From Cornus controversa (Eukaryota; Streptophyta; Magnoliopsida; Cornales; Cornaceae), in the NCBI GenBank assembly GCA_026545225.1, contig CM048848.1, forward strand, positions 16,171,353 to 16,235,352: 64,000 bases of DNA, read 5' to 3'. Below the pieces are notes generated by a model, which was not told the DNA's origin, ran no database searches, and saw nothing but the letters and a program-made list of their open reading frames with translations. Below are positions 21,250 through 32,624 of the stretch, piece after piece; within the stretch, counting starts at the first letter, position 1; the number at the start of each line of letters is the position of its first letter. A program made the position numbers and the translations under genes.

Positions 21250-23200
21250 CTAGATTTCATTTAGTAAATAGTTTCTCTTGAAAGTTACTCAAATGTCTGA
21301 TCAACAAGCCTTGTTCCTCTCTCCAGTGTATGCTGCTAACTCAGCCATTCAAAGGAGATCCTTATGGAATGCTCTGATCCAATGTAGCTCTTTGTTTAAT
21401 GGTCCTTGGGCTGTGCTAGGTGATCGGAATGTGGTTAGATACCATACAGAGGAGAAAGGTGGTCTCAGTATTCCTCAGAGCATCCTTGAGGAGTTTAATT
21501 CTACTATTTCTGCTGCTAGTTTAATCAATTACCCATGATTAATGGGGGTCGACTTGGTGTAATAGACCATAGAATGGCAGAAGAATTTATGCAAAATTGG
21601 ATAGGTAACAAGGATTGGTTGGATTTGTTTCCTAATTCCGAAGTATATCTAACTGCTGCAAAAGTATTTGATCATTATGCAATGGTTCTTCACTCCACTG
21701 ATCAAATGGCTTATAATCCCACACCTTTCAAGTTTCTGAAAGTTTGGTGCTACCAGGATGAGGTGTCTGAAATTATAAAACAGGCTTGGGAATGTGAAGT
21801 GGTTGGCAATCCCATGTATGTTTTGTTGAAGAAATTTACCGGAATGTTAAAAGTCGGGATGAAGGAATGGAGCAAGAGGTAATCTGGAGAAAATTCAGAT
21901 GGATCTTTTAAATAGTCCAGACAACACAGAGTTGACGGAGGAAGAGAACTTAGCAAAGTTTAAATTGGGTCAGGTTTTGAAGAATAAAGAGATGATTGCT
22001 GCTCAAAAACCAAGAATTAAATGGATTCAAGAAAATGATAGAAATACTAATTTTTTTTTATCAAAAAATAGCCCAAGACAGAGCCTTTAATGCTATTTCT
22101 GCCTCAAGATGAAGATGGAGCTTAGACTACTGATGCGGATAAATTAAGGCAAGGTTTTGTGGAGTACTACAAAAAAGCTTTCTCTGATGACCAGAGTACT
22201 TCCTCATTTGATATTTCCTTTGATCCTAGGATGAAACTGACTGAAGCTGAAGCTCAGTTGCTAGGAGTGGAAGTTTCTGCAGCAGAAATTAAATCAGTTA
22301 TTGATCATTTAGGGCCTGATTAGTTTCCTCCAAGGTTCTTTAAAAAAAATTGGGATATTGTCAGTCACGATATGGTGAAGGCTATTCAGTTTTTCTTCTC
22401 TGTCTGGTCTTGCTGTGACAAGTAAGGAAAGCAAAGTGCTCTGTTCCAAATCTGTCAAAGAGGCAGAGAGGTCTGTTGAGAATCTTGGAGATGAAAACTG
22501 GTTCTTTAACTATGTCCTATCTTAGTCTGCATGTCCTAGACAGAGGTCTGAAAACCGGTGATTGTAAATCCTTGGTTAACAAAATTTCTGCTAAAATAAA
22601 TGGATGGGGTCCTCTAAATTTATCCCTGGCTGGAAGAATTGAGTTGATGAGATCTGTGATTTTTTCATTTATTCAATATTGGTGCTCTTCATTTAAACTT
22701 CCAGCAACCACAATTAGTACTATAGAAAGAATGATTAAGAAAGTTAATTGGGGTTGCAAAGATAACTCTAAGAAGCTGCATTTAATGAAGTGGATAGAGT
22801 GACTTGCGCTAAAGCTGAGGGAGGTGATGGTCTTAGAAAAATTGCAAACATGGACAAGGCTGCCAAATGTGGTCTATTTTTGGATTTTATTCAAGGAAAG
22901 GACAGATGGTGGATTGTTTGGTTCAAAGCTAACTATGTTAAGTCAACTTGTATTACCTCTTGTCTTGCTGGGCAAAATAGAATTCTTGCTCTGTCTAACA
23001 TTCAGTTGAGAGACATTTGTGTTGCTTCTATATGTCACAACTGTATGATAGATAATGATCAGGTAGAACATCTCTTTTTTAGTTGCAATTATGCTCAAAA
23101 CTTGTAGAGTTAGTTGGCTGATCTTTTAATTGGGATTGGAATTCAGTTAATAACTTTGATCAACTTGTTGAATGGTTCATCAATCAGTGTAGTTCTAACT
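21250..23200 (+). mobile_element. Internally deleted L1-type LINE ORF2
   Basis: From 21278 the translation shows the endonuclease part ('GPWAVLGDRNVV'). Later come 'RIKWIQENDRNTNFF' (21899-22090) and the start of the RT region near 22120-22400. The sequence then jumps to the post-RT region ('DRGLKTGDCKSLVNKISAKINGW', 22500-22800) and the zf-RVT part ('VEHLFFSCNYAQNL', to 23107). The catalytic RT core with its F-A-D-D box is missing. Many stops and frame changes confirm that it is dead. Confidence 0.88.
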
Positions 23201-23548
23201 AGTCTAGTTCCCATGATCCAAAGTTTGCCCAATGTCCTGGGCTGACCAAGTTTTCCGAACATTAGCTGCCCAAGAGTGAATTTCTAATATCAATTTTATT
23301 TTAATTAATTTCTAAAAATATTTATATATAGCTAAAAGGTAAACTAGTAGTAAAACAACAATTTCTATTAGTTATTAAATTTGTGAATTAGTTATTTAGT
23401 TCACGGATAATTCTTAGAAATAATATTTTTGTTGTTATTAACTTTGAAAACTAGCTATTTAATTCAGATAAAATTCTTAAAGAGTGATAAATTATGAATC
23501 TATTATTATAAGAGGGAGAGTGACGGAGACGTAAATTATTATTGTGGT

Positions 23549-23770
23549 GACCTTGTGAAAGAGACACTGGCAAGCTACCACATTGGCAGGGTGAGTTACA
23601 GGTTGCGCGATCCCACATCGTCTATGGAAAGGAAATGTGAATGACTTATGTGTGCGCTTTGATTTTCAAATAATACGAGACATTTTGGGGTAAAACCGTA
23701 GAACCCAATAACAAAATCGGCTCAGGTCCAAAGCTTAAAATAATTCTTTCAAATCTATAGTAGAGATACT
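23549..23770 (+). mobile_element. TRIM/Cassandra-like LTR fragment without 5S core
   Basis: It begins TGTGGTGACC and continues with CAAGCTACCACATTGGC and GATCCCACATCG. The same order (TGTGATGACC, GAGCTACCACACTAGC, GATCCCACATCG) occurs in the Cassandra-type LTR at 32625-32909 (minus). No 5S-like core follows here. Confidence 0.5.
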
Positions 23771-23799
23771 ATCGTGATAATATTACTCATTGCCTTTTC

Positions 23800-26215
23800 C
23801 TATCCTTGAAGTTAAAACAAATGTATACACCATTGCACCTCTACAACTCTTATCCTGTCATTGACTCCCCTTCCCCATTTATTCATGCATCTCTCCCCTC
23901 TGACTTTATTGACTCACTAAATTCCATTCCTACTGAGGAGGAGATCCACCCATGTATGTTTTCACTGAGTAGTGACAAGGCTCCTGGGCCTGATGGTTTT
24001 AACTAATTTTTCTTTAAAAAAGCTTGGCCTATTATTGATCATAATGTTACTATGGCCATGCAGGAATTCTTCCCTAATGGCAAGCTGTTAAGAGATTTCA
24101 ATTCAACTTCAATTTCCTTGGTTCCCAAAATGCCTAATCCAACCTCTCTCAATAATTTTAGACCTATATCTTGTTGTTCCACCCTTTATAAATGTATTTC
24201 TAAACTTATTGCCAACAAGCTTAAGCCCACCCTTCCTCATATCATTGGACCATCTCAATCTGCTTTTATTTTTGGTAGGACAATTGATGATAGTATCCTT
24301 ATGGCACAAGAACTTCTCAATGGCTATCATAGATTTTTAGTTCCCCTAGATGTGCCCTTAAAATTGATTTAAGGAAAGCTTTTGACTGTGTCTCTTGGGA
24401 CTTCCTTTTTGATTCCTTTCAGCTTCTAGGATTTCCTCCACCTTTTTTCTCATGGGTCAAAGCTTGTATTTATACTCCCTCATTCACTATCTCAATTAAT
24501 GGTGAATTCCATGGCTTTTTCAATGGTGTCAAGGGCCTTAGACAAAGTGACCCATTATCACCATTTCTCTTTGTAATTGTTATGCAAGTATTTTCCTTAA
24601 TTCTTGGCAAAACTATCTCTGATACTTTCAAATATCATTGGAGGTGTAAGAAACTTTCCCTTACCCATCTTATCTTTGACGATGACCTCATGTTATTCTG
24701 TCATGGCAGCCTTCCTTCTATCCAAACCATTTTGGCTGCCATTGAAAAGTTTTCTTAATTTTCTGGTCTGCAAATTAATTATAACAAAAGCCACATTTTT
24801 CTATTTGGAGTCACTCCCTCTATTGAATCTATCATCATGTCATTGGTTGGATTTGACAAAGGTTCCCTTCCAATGAGATATCTTGGTGTACCTCTTGTTT
24901 CTACCATGCTCAAAGTTGCTGATTGCAAAGTCCTTACTGAGAAATTACAAATCGAATTAGACATTGGTACAGCAAATCACTTTCCTTTGCCGAGCGACTG
25001 CAACTCATTAGAGCCATCCTTTACAACACACAGGTATATTGGAGTTCTATGTTCATTATTCCTAATACTATCTTAAACGTGCTTTTAGGAATTTTTCGAG
25101 CTCTCTTGTGGTCAGGCTGTGAGTTGAAAAAGAGATGCGCAAAGTTGCATGGTCAACAGTGTGCCTTCCTAAAAGAGTTGGTGGCCTTGGACTTCCTAAT
25201 CTCATTTCATGGAATAGGGTTGCAATCATGAAACATTTATGGACAATCATCACGGTCAAGGAGGATATGATATGGGTTAAGTGGGTGAATGTTTACCTTC
25301 TTAAAGGCAGAAGCTTTTGGGAAATGAAGGTTCCTCGGCAATGCTCTTGGAGCTGGATGAAGTTAATTCAACTCAGACCAACCTCTTGTCAAGCTTGAAT
25401 GGAATTAATTCCAATTTTTGGTTTAACAATCAGTCCATTATAGGTCCTTTACACATCAAAATCTCTGGCTATGACAGTAAGACCTCTATTAGCACTTTCA
25501 TCTCTGGCTCCACATGGACTTTCCCTTCCCCTATCACTGATATTCTCCCTCAGCTTTGCATTCATAACACTCTTGCCCTGCCTTGTTCCCACAGACCAGA
25601 TAAATTCAAATGGCTTCCCTCCCCTTCTAGCCAATTTTCCATAGCCCACACCTTGAAATTTATAAACAGATATGTTCCATCATTGCCTTGGCCACACCTC
25701 GTTTGGTCTTCTCCCTCAATCCCCAAACACACTTTTATCTTATGGTTAGCCATCCATTTTAGATTGTCCACACTGGATCGGTCTTCCACACCTTACCTTC
25801 ACCAACAAAATATTGTGCTCTTTGTAATTCCAATCCCGAATCCCATGACCACCTTTTTTTTAACTACCCTTTTGTCAAACTAATTTGGACATTTATTCAA
25901 ACACGTTGCTCCTTTCACATTTCTCCTTCCTTTTGGCTTGATTTGGTCTCTTGGGGTGCCACTCACCGGAAGGGAAAGTGCCCCAACTATAGAGCTTCTA
26001 CAGCAAGGCTTGCCTTTGCTTCTACGATTTACAATGTTTGGCAGGAACGCAACCGTAGGATCTTCAAATGGAAGAGGCTCTCTGCCACCTCTGTTCTACT
26101 TCTGATCATTGACTTTGTTCGCTTAAAGCTCATGTCGTGCTCTATGTTTGACACTCCAATTGCCAGATTAATTGCATCTGAATGGGAATCTCCTAGTTGT
26201 GTGATTCAGCCGCCG
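23800..26215 (+). mobile_element. L1-type LINE ORF2 fragment (RT to zf-RVT)
   Basis: The translation shows 'SLSSDKAPGPDGFN' and 'NNFRPISCCSTLYKCISKLIANKLK' (RT fingers, to 24372), then 'LIFDDDLMLF' near 24670-24700, where the usual F-A-D-D box has become F-D-D-D. Post-RT 'YLGVPLVSTMLKVADCK' (about 24880) and zf-RVT sequence ending with 'VWQERNRRIFKW' (to about 26070) follow. Several stops and frame changes interrupt it. It fills the composite element between the inverted repeats. Confidence 0.88.
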
Positions 26216-26526
26216 GTGGGACCTCCAGATAATAAATTCATAATTTATCACTCTTTAAGAATTTTATATGGATTAAATAGCAAGTTTTCAAAGTTAATAA
26301 CAACATAAATATTATTTCTAAGAATTATCCATGAACTAAATAACTAATTCACAAATTTAATAACTAATAGAAATTGTTGTTTTACTACTAGTTTACCTTT
26401 CAGTTATATATAAATATTTTTAGAAATTAATTAAAATAATATTGATATTAGAAATTCACTCTTAGGCTGCTAATGTTCAAAAAACTTGGTCAGCCCAGGA
26501 CATTGGGCAAACTTTGGATCATGGGA

Positions 26527-26839
26527 TCTATTGATAGGTTGATAGAATATTAAATGGGTTTTTTTTTGGCCAAGCTCATACTGGACTGAGCTCTTTTATT
26601 TGCAACCACGATCGCCCCGCCCGTTTAATGCTTTGATTTTACCAATCTATCCTTATATATTATATTATATTACCTAAACATCCTGTATATAATAAATACT
26701 TGTAAAAAGCCAAGCCTCTCTAGAACTTCTCTAGAGCCACTCTCTGGCAACCGTCTCCGATCGGTGCTTCAAACCAATGTGAAGCCCGTCACTCTGTCTC
26801 CCATCGGTTCATTCTCTCCCTTTCTCTCCATATACAAAT

Positions 26840-26905
<66 letters not shown>

Positions 26906-26999
26906 GTATGTATGTATTGCTCAAAATATCAGATCTCCATCGCTCTATTTTTTTATTTTATTTGTTGTTTCACGAAGGCCGATTTTGATCTTCTATTAA

Positions 27000-27049
<50 letters not shown>

Positions 27050-27099
27050 CTTCTCTATCACATGTTTCTCTGGTTTTTCACATTTGATTATGTTGTGAA
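26527..27099. repeat. Intergenic with two long (TA)n microsatellites
   Basis: TA repeats at about 26844-26900 and 27006-27039 lie between unremarkable AT-rich sequence. Tyr/Ile-repeat open frames here are artefacts of the microsatellites. Confidence 0.7.
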
Positions 27100-27610
27100 A
27101 AGCAGCCATAAACCAAGCACAATCACGAAACACGACACAAAACGAATCAAGCACAATGCACAGAACACAAGAATTTACGTGATTCGGCGATGTGCCTACA
27201 CCCACGGCAAAGATCCGGCAAAAGATTTCACTATGCGAAAATCAGGAGATTACAAGTTTCAACCCAAACCCTAGCTCTCGCGCTCTCTCTCTCTTTCTGC
27301 GGTTTTAGTGTTCTCTCATCAATACTCCAAACCCTTAGATGCCCTTATATATCAGACTACAAGAGATTCCTAACCCGGGTCCAAAACCCGCAAGCGAAAA
27401 ACGGGTCATAAAATTTTTTCCGAGGGCGTTGCCCCCAGACCCCCGCAGCTGTGGTGGCTTAAGGCCACACAAAGCCCATTTTTCGGGTCAATTGGGTCGC
27501 AACGCGACCCGGGCTGAAACAAAATTCAGGCCACAACATAACAGATTATGTTATTTTGATTCATATGGCTATGTTCTGGTTGTTGGTTCTACATCTTCCT
27601 TTACATAGTA
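27100..27610. mobile_element. LTR-like fragment
   Basis: Phrases such as ACACAAGAATTTACGTGATTC and GGCGTTGCCCCCAGACCCCC are of a kind I know from plant LTR retrotransposon ends. A related phrase in the other orientation occurs near 31770-31800. No boundaries or coding region could be set. Confidence 0.35.
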
Positions 27611-28975
27611 ATGTGATTCCTCCACAAACTTTCTGGATATTGGATTAATCATAGAAATAAGACTTTAATATTGAAGATTCCACAAGTGACTCTTTTGTCT
27701 TTGGACTCTATTGTGTTTTGTTTCTATTATACAATTTGTACAGGGCAAGAAACATAAAAGATTATATTGATTTTTCTTAGATAGTTAAGTTAAGTTAGAA
27801 ATGATCTTAACTGCTCTGTTTGTAATTCCTGAAGCAGACAAGAACTCAAGAAATTTAGTTGATTTATTTTGCATAGAAAGCAGATCTCTACAAGCATATC
27901 AGACAATAATACTACACAGGCCAATTAATTATAACCTCCAAATTCAAACATTCGACACTTTCTAGGAGGATTGCAGAAAAAATAATATATTGAGGCTTCC
28001 TTTTTTTTATTTATCTTTATTCCTAAGGATCATCCTACTATTCAAGCATTTGTTCTTACCCCAACCATTCAATCATAGTTCTCAAATTTTTCTCAGTAAA
28101 ATCAAACATTCCTATGTGATAGTCTTTAATTTTTTTGAGTGAATGCTGAAATCCTATTTCCTATCCATCAGCTGCTCTATTATGATTTCCACTAACATGA
28201 ACATGAATGATAAGACCAAATAATCATGTAATGTTTTCCTCAAGACTGAAAAAAGTTGCGATTGAAATTTGTTGTTAATTGCATTGAAAATAATCTTATC
28301 TAACTTGCCTTCCAACCATTGTCAATTAGTTTTTTTTTTTTTTCAGCATAATTATAAGAATTGTTTGAAAGAGAACCCTAATTTTTCCCTAAGTTGCTTG
28401 AAAGAGAATTTGTGTCATTAGTTCCTCAAACCATTTGTTTTAGGTTCTAAGCTTACCTTTCCTTCACCTGGACATGCAACAATTTAAGTCCCTTTTTGAC
28501 TATATACCCAATTAATTAATACTTAGATTCTATTTCCAAATCAATCTAGATGCTAATGAAATTTGGTCCAACAGAAGCTACCAAAAGCTAAAAATGGAAA
28601 GGATTTCATGGTTATACTTTAATCTAAGGACCTTCCTTGCTACATTCATAAGTATACTTGAAGATGAAATTTTTTATTTTTGTCTTGGAAAGATGCTTTT
28701 GGAATGGAGACTATCTAATGTGTTCTTCTGCGAACATATGGATATGCTTTTATAGTTTATTCATTTAATTTATATGTCATGTTTAGAATACTGAAAGACT
28801 AAAGAGATTATAAACATGAATCTGAATATATATAGCTGCAGACTATATATTTTAAAAACTTTGATTGCCGAGGCCTTGATAGTGAATCCTGTTTAGTATC
28901 ATGTTCCCATATGGTTTCTGAGTGGGGATGCAAGCCCCTTCAAGAGAAGACCTGACTTCCTACTTTCTTTTGAAG
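27611..28975. other. No recognisable gene
   Basis: AT-rich sequence with no conserved coding region. I looked here for the upstream exons of the ROP remnant that follows and found none. Confidence 0.4.
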
Positions 28976-29270
28976 GGAGAGGAGCTGAGAAAGCTGATTG
29001 GTGCTCCTGCTTACATAGAATGCAGTTCAAAAACACAGCAGGTGGCTGTATTTTACTTGCATCCTTGTGATAATTTTTGTTTTTCTTTTTTGGGGGTGGG
29101 AATTATGATAATTTTTGTTACAGCTTCATTATTGGGGGTATTTCTAGATCTTCTTTCAATTTACAGAATGTGAGGCGATTTTTGATGCGGTCATTAAGGT
29201 GGTTCTCCAGCCACCAAAGCAGGAGAAGAAAAAGAAGAGAAAGGGACAAAAAGCCTGCACTATATTGTGA
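28976..29270 (+). pseudogene. 3' fragment of a ROP/RAC small GTPase gene
   Basis: ROP GTPases are plant Rho-family switches at the plasma membrane. Two exons remain with normal splice sites. The first, 28976-29041, reads 'GEELRKLIGAPAYIECSSKT' then QQ, and includes the SSK base-binding motif. The second, 29167-29270, holds the C-terminal helix, a Lys-rich stretch and the CTIL end, a CAAX box for prenylation. One base is missing just after the second exon start (AATGTGAGGCG where AATGTGAAGGCG is expected), shifting the frame. The GTP-binding exons upstream are absent. Because introns are kept, this came from DNA duplication or from decay of a gene in place, not retroposition. Confidence 0.85.
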
Positions 29271-29741
29271 GTGGGGGAAGAATTGGTGCTGAGAGAAGAG
29301 ATGACTAACTGGCTGATTAGATCTATTAGTGTCTTGATCTCTCTCATTGTCTTTCCACTTTGAGGAAGCAGGAAGTCGTGGTTTGTAGTCTTGACTAATT
29401 CTACTAGGGAACTCTGTTGCTGATTTTTATATCAATGATTCAAAATGTGCTTGGTACCATGTGGAACTCTATTTTTCTTTCATTCTAGATTTATTTGATG
29501 TATTAACTAGATTGCGAAAGATCTATGTTTATAGAAAACTAAGTTGTTTCCTCTTGTGGACAGTTCTGTATACTATATAAGCTTGTTTAGTATATTTCAA
29601 GTGGCATGAATATATTTATGATTGTATTCAATTGTTCTATATTACATGCATGCTACTAGTCTGTATCACTTGTGCTTTTAATGGTCTAAAATGATTTCGA
29701 AGGGAACTTCCCGTGCTCTCAGATTTCTTGTGCCTTTGCAG

Positions 29742-30165
29742 AAAAGAAATATTTTGTGGTAGCAAGACAAGTTGTAAAAGAGGTAGTTGAAGTTTACAGT
29801 GACTTCTGAAATGAAAAAGCTAGAAAAAAACACAGAATTCTGTGGGAGCATACTAACAATAGTTTAAGTACATCCAGTGGCTTTATAGCATCTCAGCTCA
29901 GATCTAATGGAGGCCTAATTTCTAGTTCTTTCGAAGATTCTATTACTATCCAATCTCTTGGTGGAAGTCAGTTGCCAAATGGAGTGGCTAGTTATCTGAG
30001 ATCAATTTCAAATCCATGTTCTCTTCCAAATTCACACAAAGCAGCTAATAGTCATATCTCTTGCACACATCTTGCTGGATCGTGCATCAAAAAGCTGGTT
30101 CATCTAAAATAGAGGTGTTGCCATCTGATCTTGCGGATCATTCAACTACCAGTCACTTGCTTTAG
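29742..30165 (+). pseudogene. Decayed exon of an unidentified gene
   Basis: After a CTTTGCAG acceptor at 29740-29741 a coding-like frame begins 'KKYFVVARQVVKEVVEVYSD', hits a TGA at 29807-29809, and continues 'NEKARKKHRILWEHTNNSLS' and on to a Ser/Asn-rich region ending at a TAG at 30110-30112. Near 30080 the sense moves to another frame ('HQKAGSSKIEVLPSDLADHS'), suggesting an indel. I do not recognise the family. It follows the ROP remnant by about 470 bp in the same orientation. Confidence 0.5.
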
Positions 30166-30179
30166 TCACTTGCTTTCAT

Positions 30180-30440
30180 GCATCACTGAATAAAAAAAAA
30201 TTGGCAACAATTGGATCTACCAAACGTGTTTTCAGTGTTTTGGTATCAAAATTTTCATAACGCATTAACATTACCAAACATGTCATGCATTTTCTGTTTT
30301 TGTAAATCATGAAACACAACAATGTTACCAAACGCGTTGTCAATTAAAATTCAAAACACTAATATAACATAACATATGTTATGTTATTTGCTAAAACAAA
30401 AACCAATATCAAAACACCCATCCAAACGGGGCCAATGTAA
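30180..30440. mobile_element. MITE-like AT-rich element with 24-bp palindrome
   Basis: Repeated phrases ACCAAACGTG, ACCAAACATG and ACCAAACGCG, ending ATCCAAACGGGGCC, suggest a TIR MITE of the 'CCAAACGGGGCC' type. A perfect 24-bp palindrome lies at 30364-30387. The left boundary is uncertain. Confidence 0.4.
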
Positions 30441-32239
30441 TCTTACCATGTACCTTTATCTTTAAATCTATTAGCTTAGTTTAGCCTAACTATCTTATTT
30501 AGTCATAATTTTTTTCCTAGTAAAATTAAGTGTACAACTCTTATAATCCATGTGGACAATTTCATTCCAGTTAACATCCTTAATTCCAAAATAGTTTCAT
30601 TAGAAACTTCTCACCCTCGAGTCAATCAACATGGAAAGGTAATTGAATTCCCTATTTGCCAATGTCGCCTACCTTTCATGCCACTTATATTGTTAATGAA
30701 ATAAATTTTTCTAGTGAATTAGATCCTGAGTCCAAGTGAATGACATCCCCATGCAAAATCACCAAGGTTGAGACCAAAATCAAGAAAAAACAGGACTCAT
30801 GTTCAAACAGGTTGGAGAAATAAAAGATACAACCACCTCTTTCATCCAACAATGAGAAACAATAAATTCATTTAGAATCACAAGTTTACACAATCTAACT
30901 CAGGGCCGGCTGGAGCCTTAGGCGACTTAGGCGGTTGCCTAAGCCCCATCCAATAGGATTCATTTATTTGGCCCCTAAAACCTTTAATTTCCTTGTATTT
31001 AGGCCTTAACGAATAGAATGTATTAAAGTAGACTTCTATAATTTAATTCTTATTTTCATTGAATAAGTGGTATTGGAAACTGGTAAAACTTTTCATCTAC
31101 TCTTAGATATTTCTCTATTAAACTCTTATTTTTAATTTTTATTGTTATCTCTTGCATTTTTTCTTTCTCTTATCCTTCTTATAGACATTATATTTTTTTT
31201 CTTCTCTCCTCGCGTTTTTTCTCTCTCTTATCCTTCTTAGAGACATTATATTTTTTTATCCTCTCCTCCTTTCACCCAGTAGGAGTGTATTAATATTAGT
31301 ACAGTCTCCCCATGAACCCATCTGTATTAATTTGGTGTAGAACTTCATGCTTGTGCTCTGTCTTTAATTACATGATCAATTACAAGAATATAATTAAAAT
31401 TAAGACTCGATCATGTTCAGTTTTAACACCGAAGATTGCCAATTACAAAAATATATATCTCGGAATTTTTTTGTTAGACAAGTCTTCGGCTCCAAGGAAT
31501 TGGGTTTAAAACGCTATAATAGATATCTAGGATTTCGGTTGAGACTTGTGGGATTGAGAGAGATGTAGTCTTATGAGGGAGTTGACGGGTAGAGATAATT
31601 TATAGGTTAGTAGAGTACGAAAGTCACCGGTGGCATCGGCGGAAAGGAGACAGATCTGTGTAGTAGTACATAGTGAAAAGACATGTACGCGGTGTTGGTA
31701 CTCTATTGTTGTGATATGTCTACGGAATCATAGTAGATTCTCTTCTCATCCATGAATGTAGGCAGGTTTTGACTGGACCACGTTATATCTTGTGTTTGTG
31801 TGATTGTTTTGTTGGCTTCCATTGGATCTCGATGTTTCTCTGGTTTCACTGCCCCAACAAAAGTGGAGCATGTTTAGTTCCAATGGGTTTAAGCCTAATC
31901 CTTGTCCACGAAGCACACCCCGAGATGGGTTTGCTTCCTTTTGGATCCATCTTCTGATTTCTCTCCAGTTGCAGGTGTTGAAAACTCGAACTTAAAGGGC
32001 AATATGGTAAATTTAGTTACACTTTGCTGGCCCCTTGGTGTCGGAGCTCTATAAAACCCTAACCAACAGCAACTCTTGAGAAAACAAACCCTAACGCTGC
32101 TCTGGAAAAGTTAGGAATTAGGGCTTTCGTTCTTCGAGTTGTTCACTGGCCAATTTCAAAGTTAGGCTCCTCTACTTCTTTATTATTGTTTTATCTGTGT
32201 CATTCTATTATTTCTTAATCATATTAATAACATTTTCAA
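30441..32239. other. Intergenic with transposon-like pieces
   Basis: Around 30903-30960 a phrase GGGCCGGCTGGAGCCTTAGG...GCCTAAGCCCC resembles the end of a TIR or LINE element. Bases 31700-31810 are LTR-like. No host exon is recognised. A core-promoter-like segment is listed separately at 32049. Confidence 0.3.
32049..32100 (+). promoter_or_regulatory. TATA box and telo-boxes, candidate promoter
   Basis: CTATAAAACCCTAACC combines a TATA box with a telo-box (AAACCCTAA type), and a second telo-box ACAAACCCTAACG follows about 35 bp later. This arrangement is common in promoters of plant ribosomal protein genes. No coding exon follows before the MITE at 32240, so the gene may have been destroyed. 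Confidence 0.35.
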
Positions 32240-32490
32240 AGGGGTTGTTTGGTAATGCTGTCGGATTCCATTTTTTGAAAAATGAAATCTGAAAATATGT
32301 TGTTCGGTCATTTATGTGAAAAGCAAAATATGTTTGGTAACGTCATATGCTGTTGACAATTTGAAAGCACAAATCTGAAATTATGTTTGGTAATCCAAAA
32401 TTATTATTTTTTTAAAATAGTAATATCTTTGACTAAAAATTATGTTATAAATGTTTTCAAACGGTTTGAACTATGATTGGACATACATTT
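32240..32490 (+). mobile_element. MITE-like repeat, family A (plus copy)
   Basis: It begins GGGGTTGTTTGGTAATGCTG and matches the minus-strand copy at 16085-16331. Only one end looks like a TIR, so this may be half an element. Confidence 0.6.
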
Positions 32491-32499
32491 TCACATCTA

Positions 32500-32624
32500 T
32501 ATATGTGTTTTAAAAGTCGCTTCCGCGGTATTAAGACTCTGTTTGGATGAGAGTAGTCTCAAGAGGGGTATTTTGGCACCTAGTTTCCTATACATGTTTC
32601 GGTGCAGGAAATCGGGGTGTGACA
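32500..32624 (+). mobile_element. Gypsy-type LTR 3' end fragment
   Basis: The segment matches 61000-61131 closely, sharing GTTTTAAAAGTCGCTTC, GACTCTGTTTGGATGAG and TGTTTCGGTG, and ends GTGTGACA where the other copy ends GGTGACA. It is the last ~125 bp of an LTR, cut off from its 5' part. Confidence 0.7.

Larger units (their letters stand above)
23209..26526. mobile_element. Composite element with ~300-bp inverted repeats around a LINE fragment
   Basis: Bases 23209-23505 and 26226-26526 are long inverted repeats, more than 90% alike by eye, with outer ends TCCCATGATCC and GGATCATGGGA. The interior holds a TRIM-like fragment and an L1 reverse transcriptase segment. Long TIRs with captured sequence suggest a MULE of the Pack type. 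I see no clear 9-bp TSD; the outer flanks TCTAGT and TCTATT are only similar. Two LTR fragments in opposite orientation would also give this picture. Confidence 0.6.

Noticed and set aside
26764..27205. Tyr/Ile repeat 'proteins'
   Set aside because: They are translations of (TA)n microsatellites.
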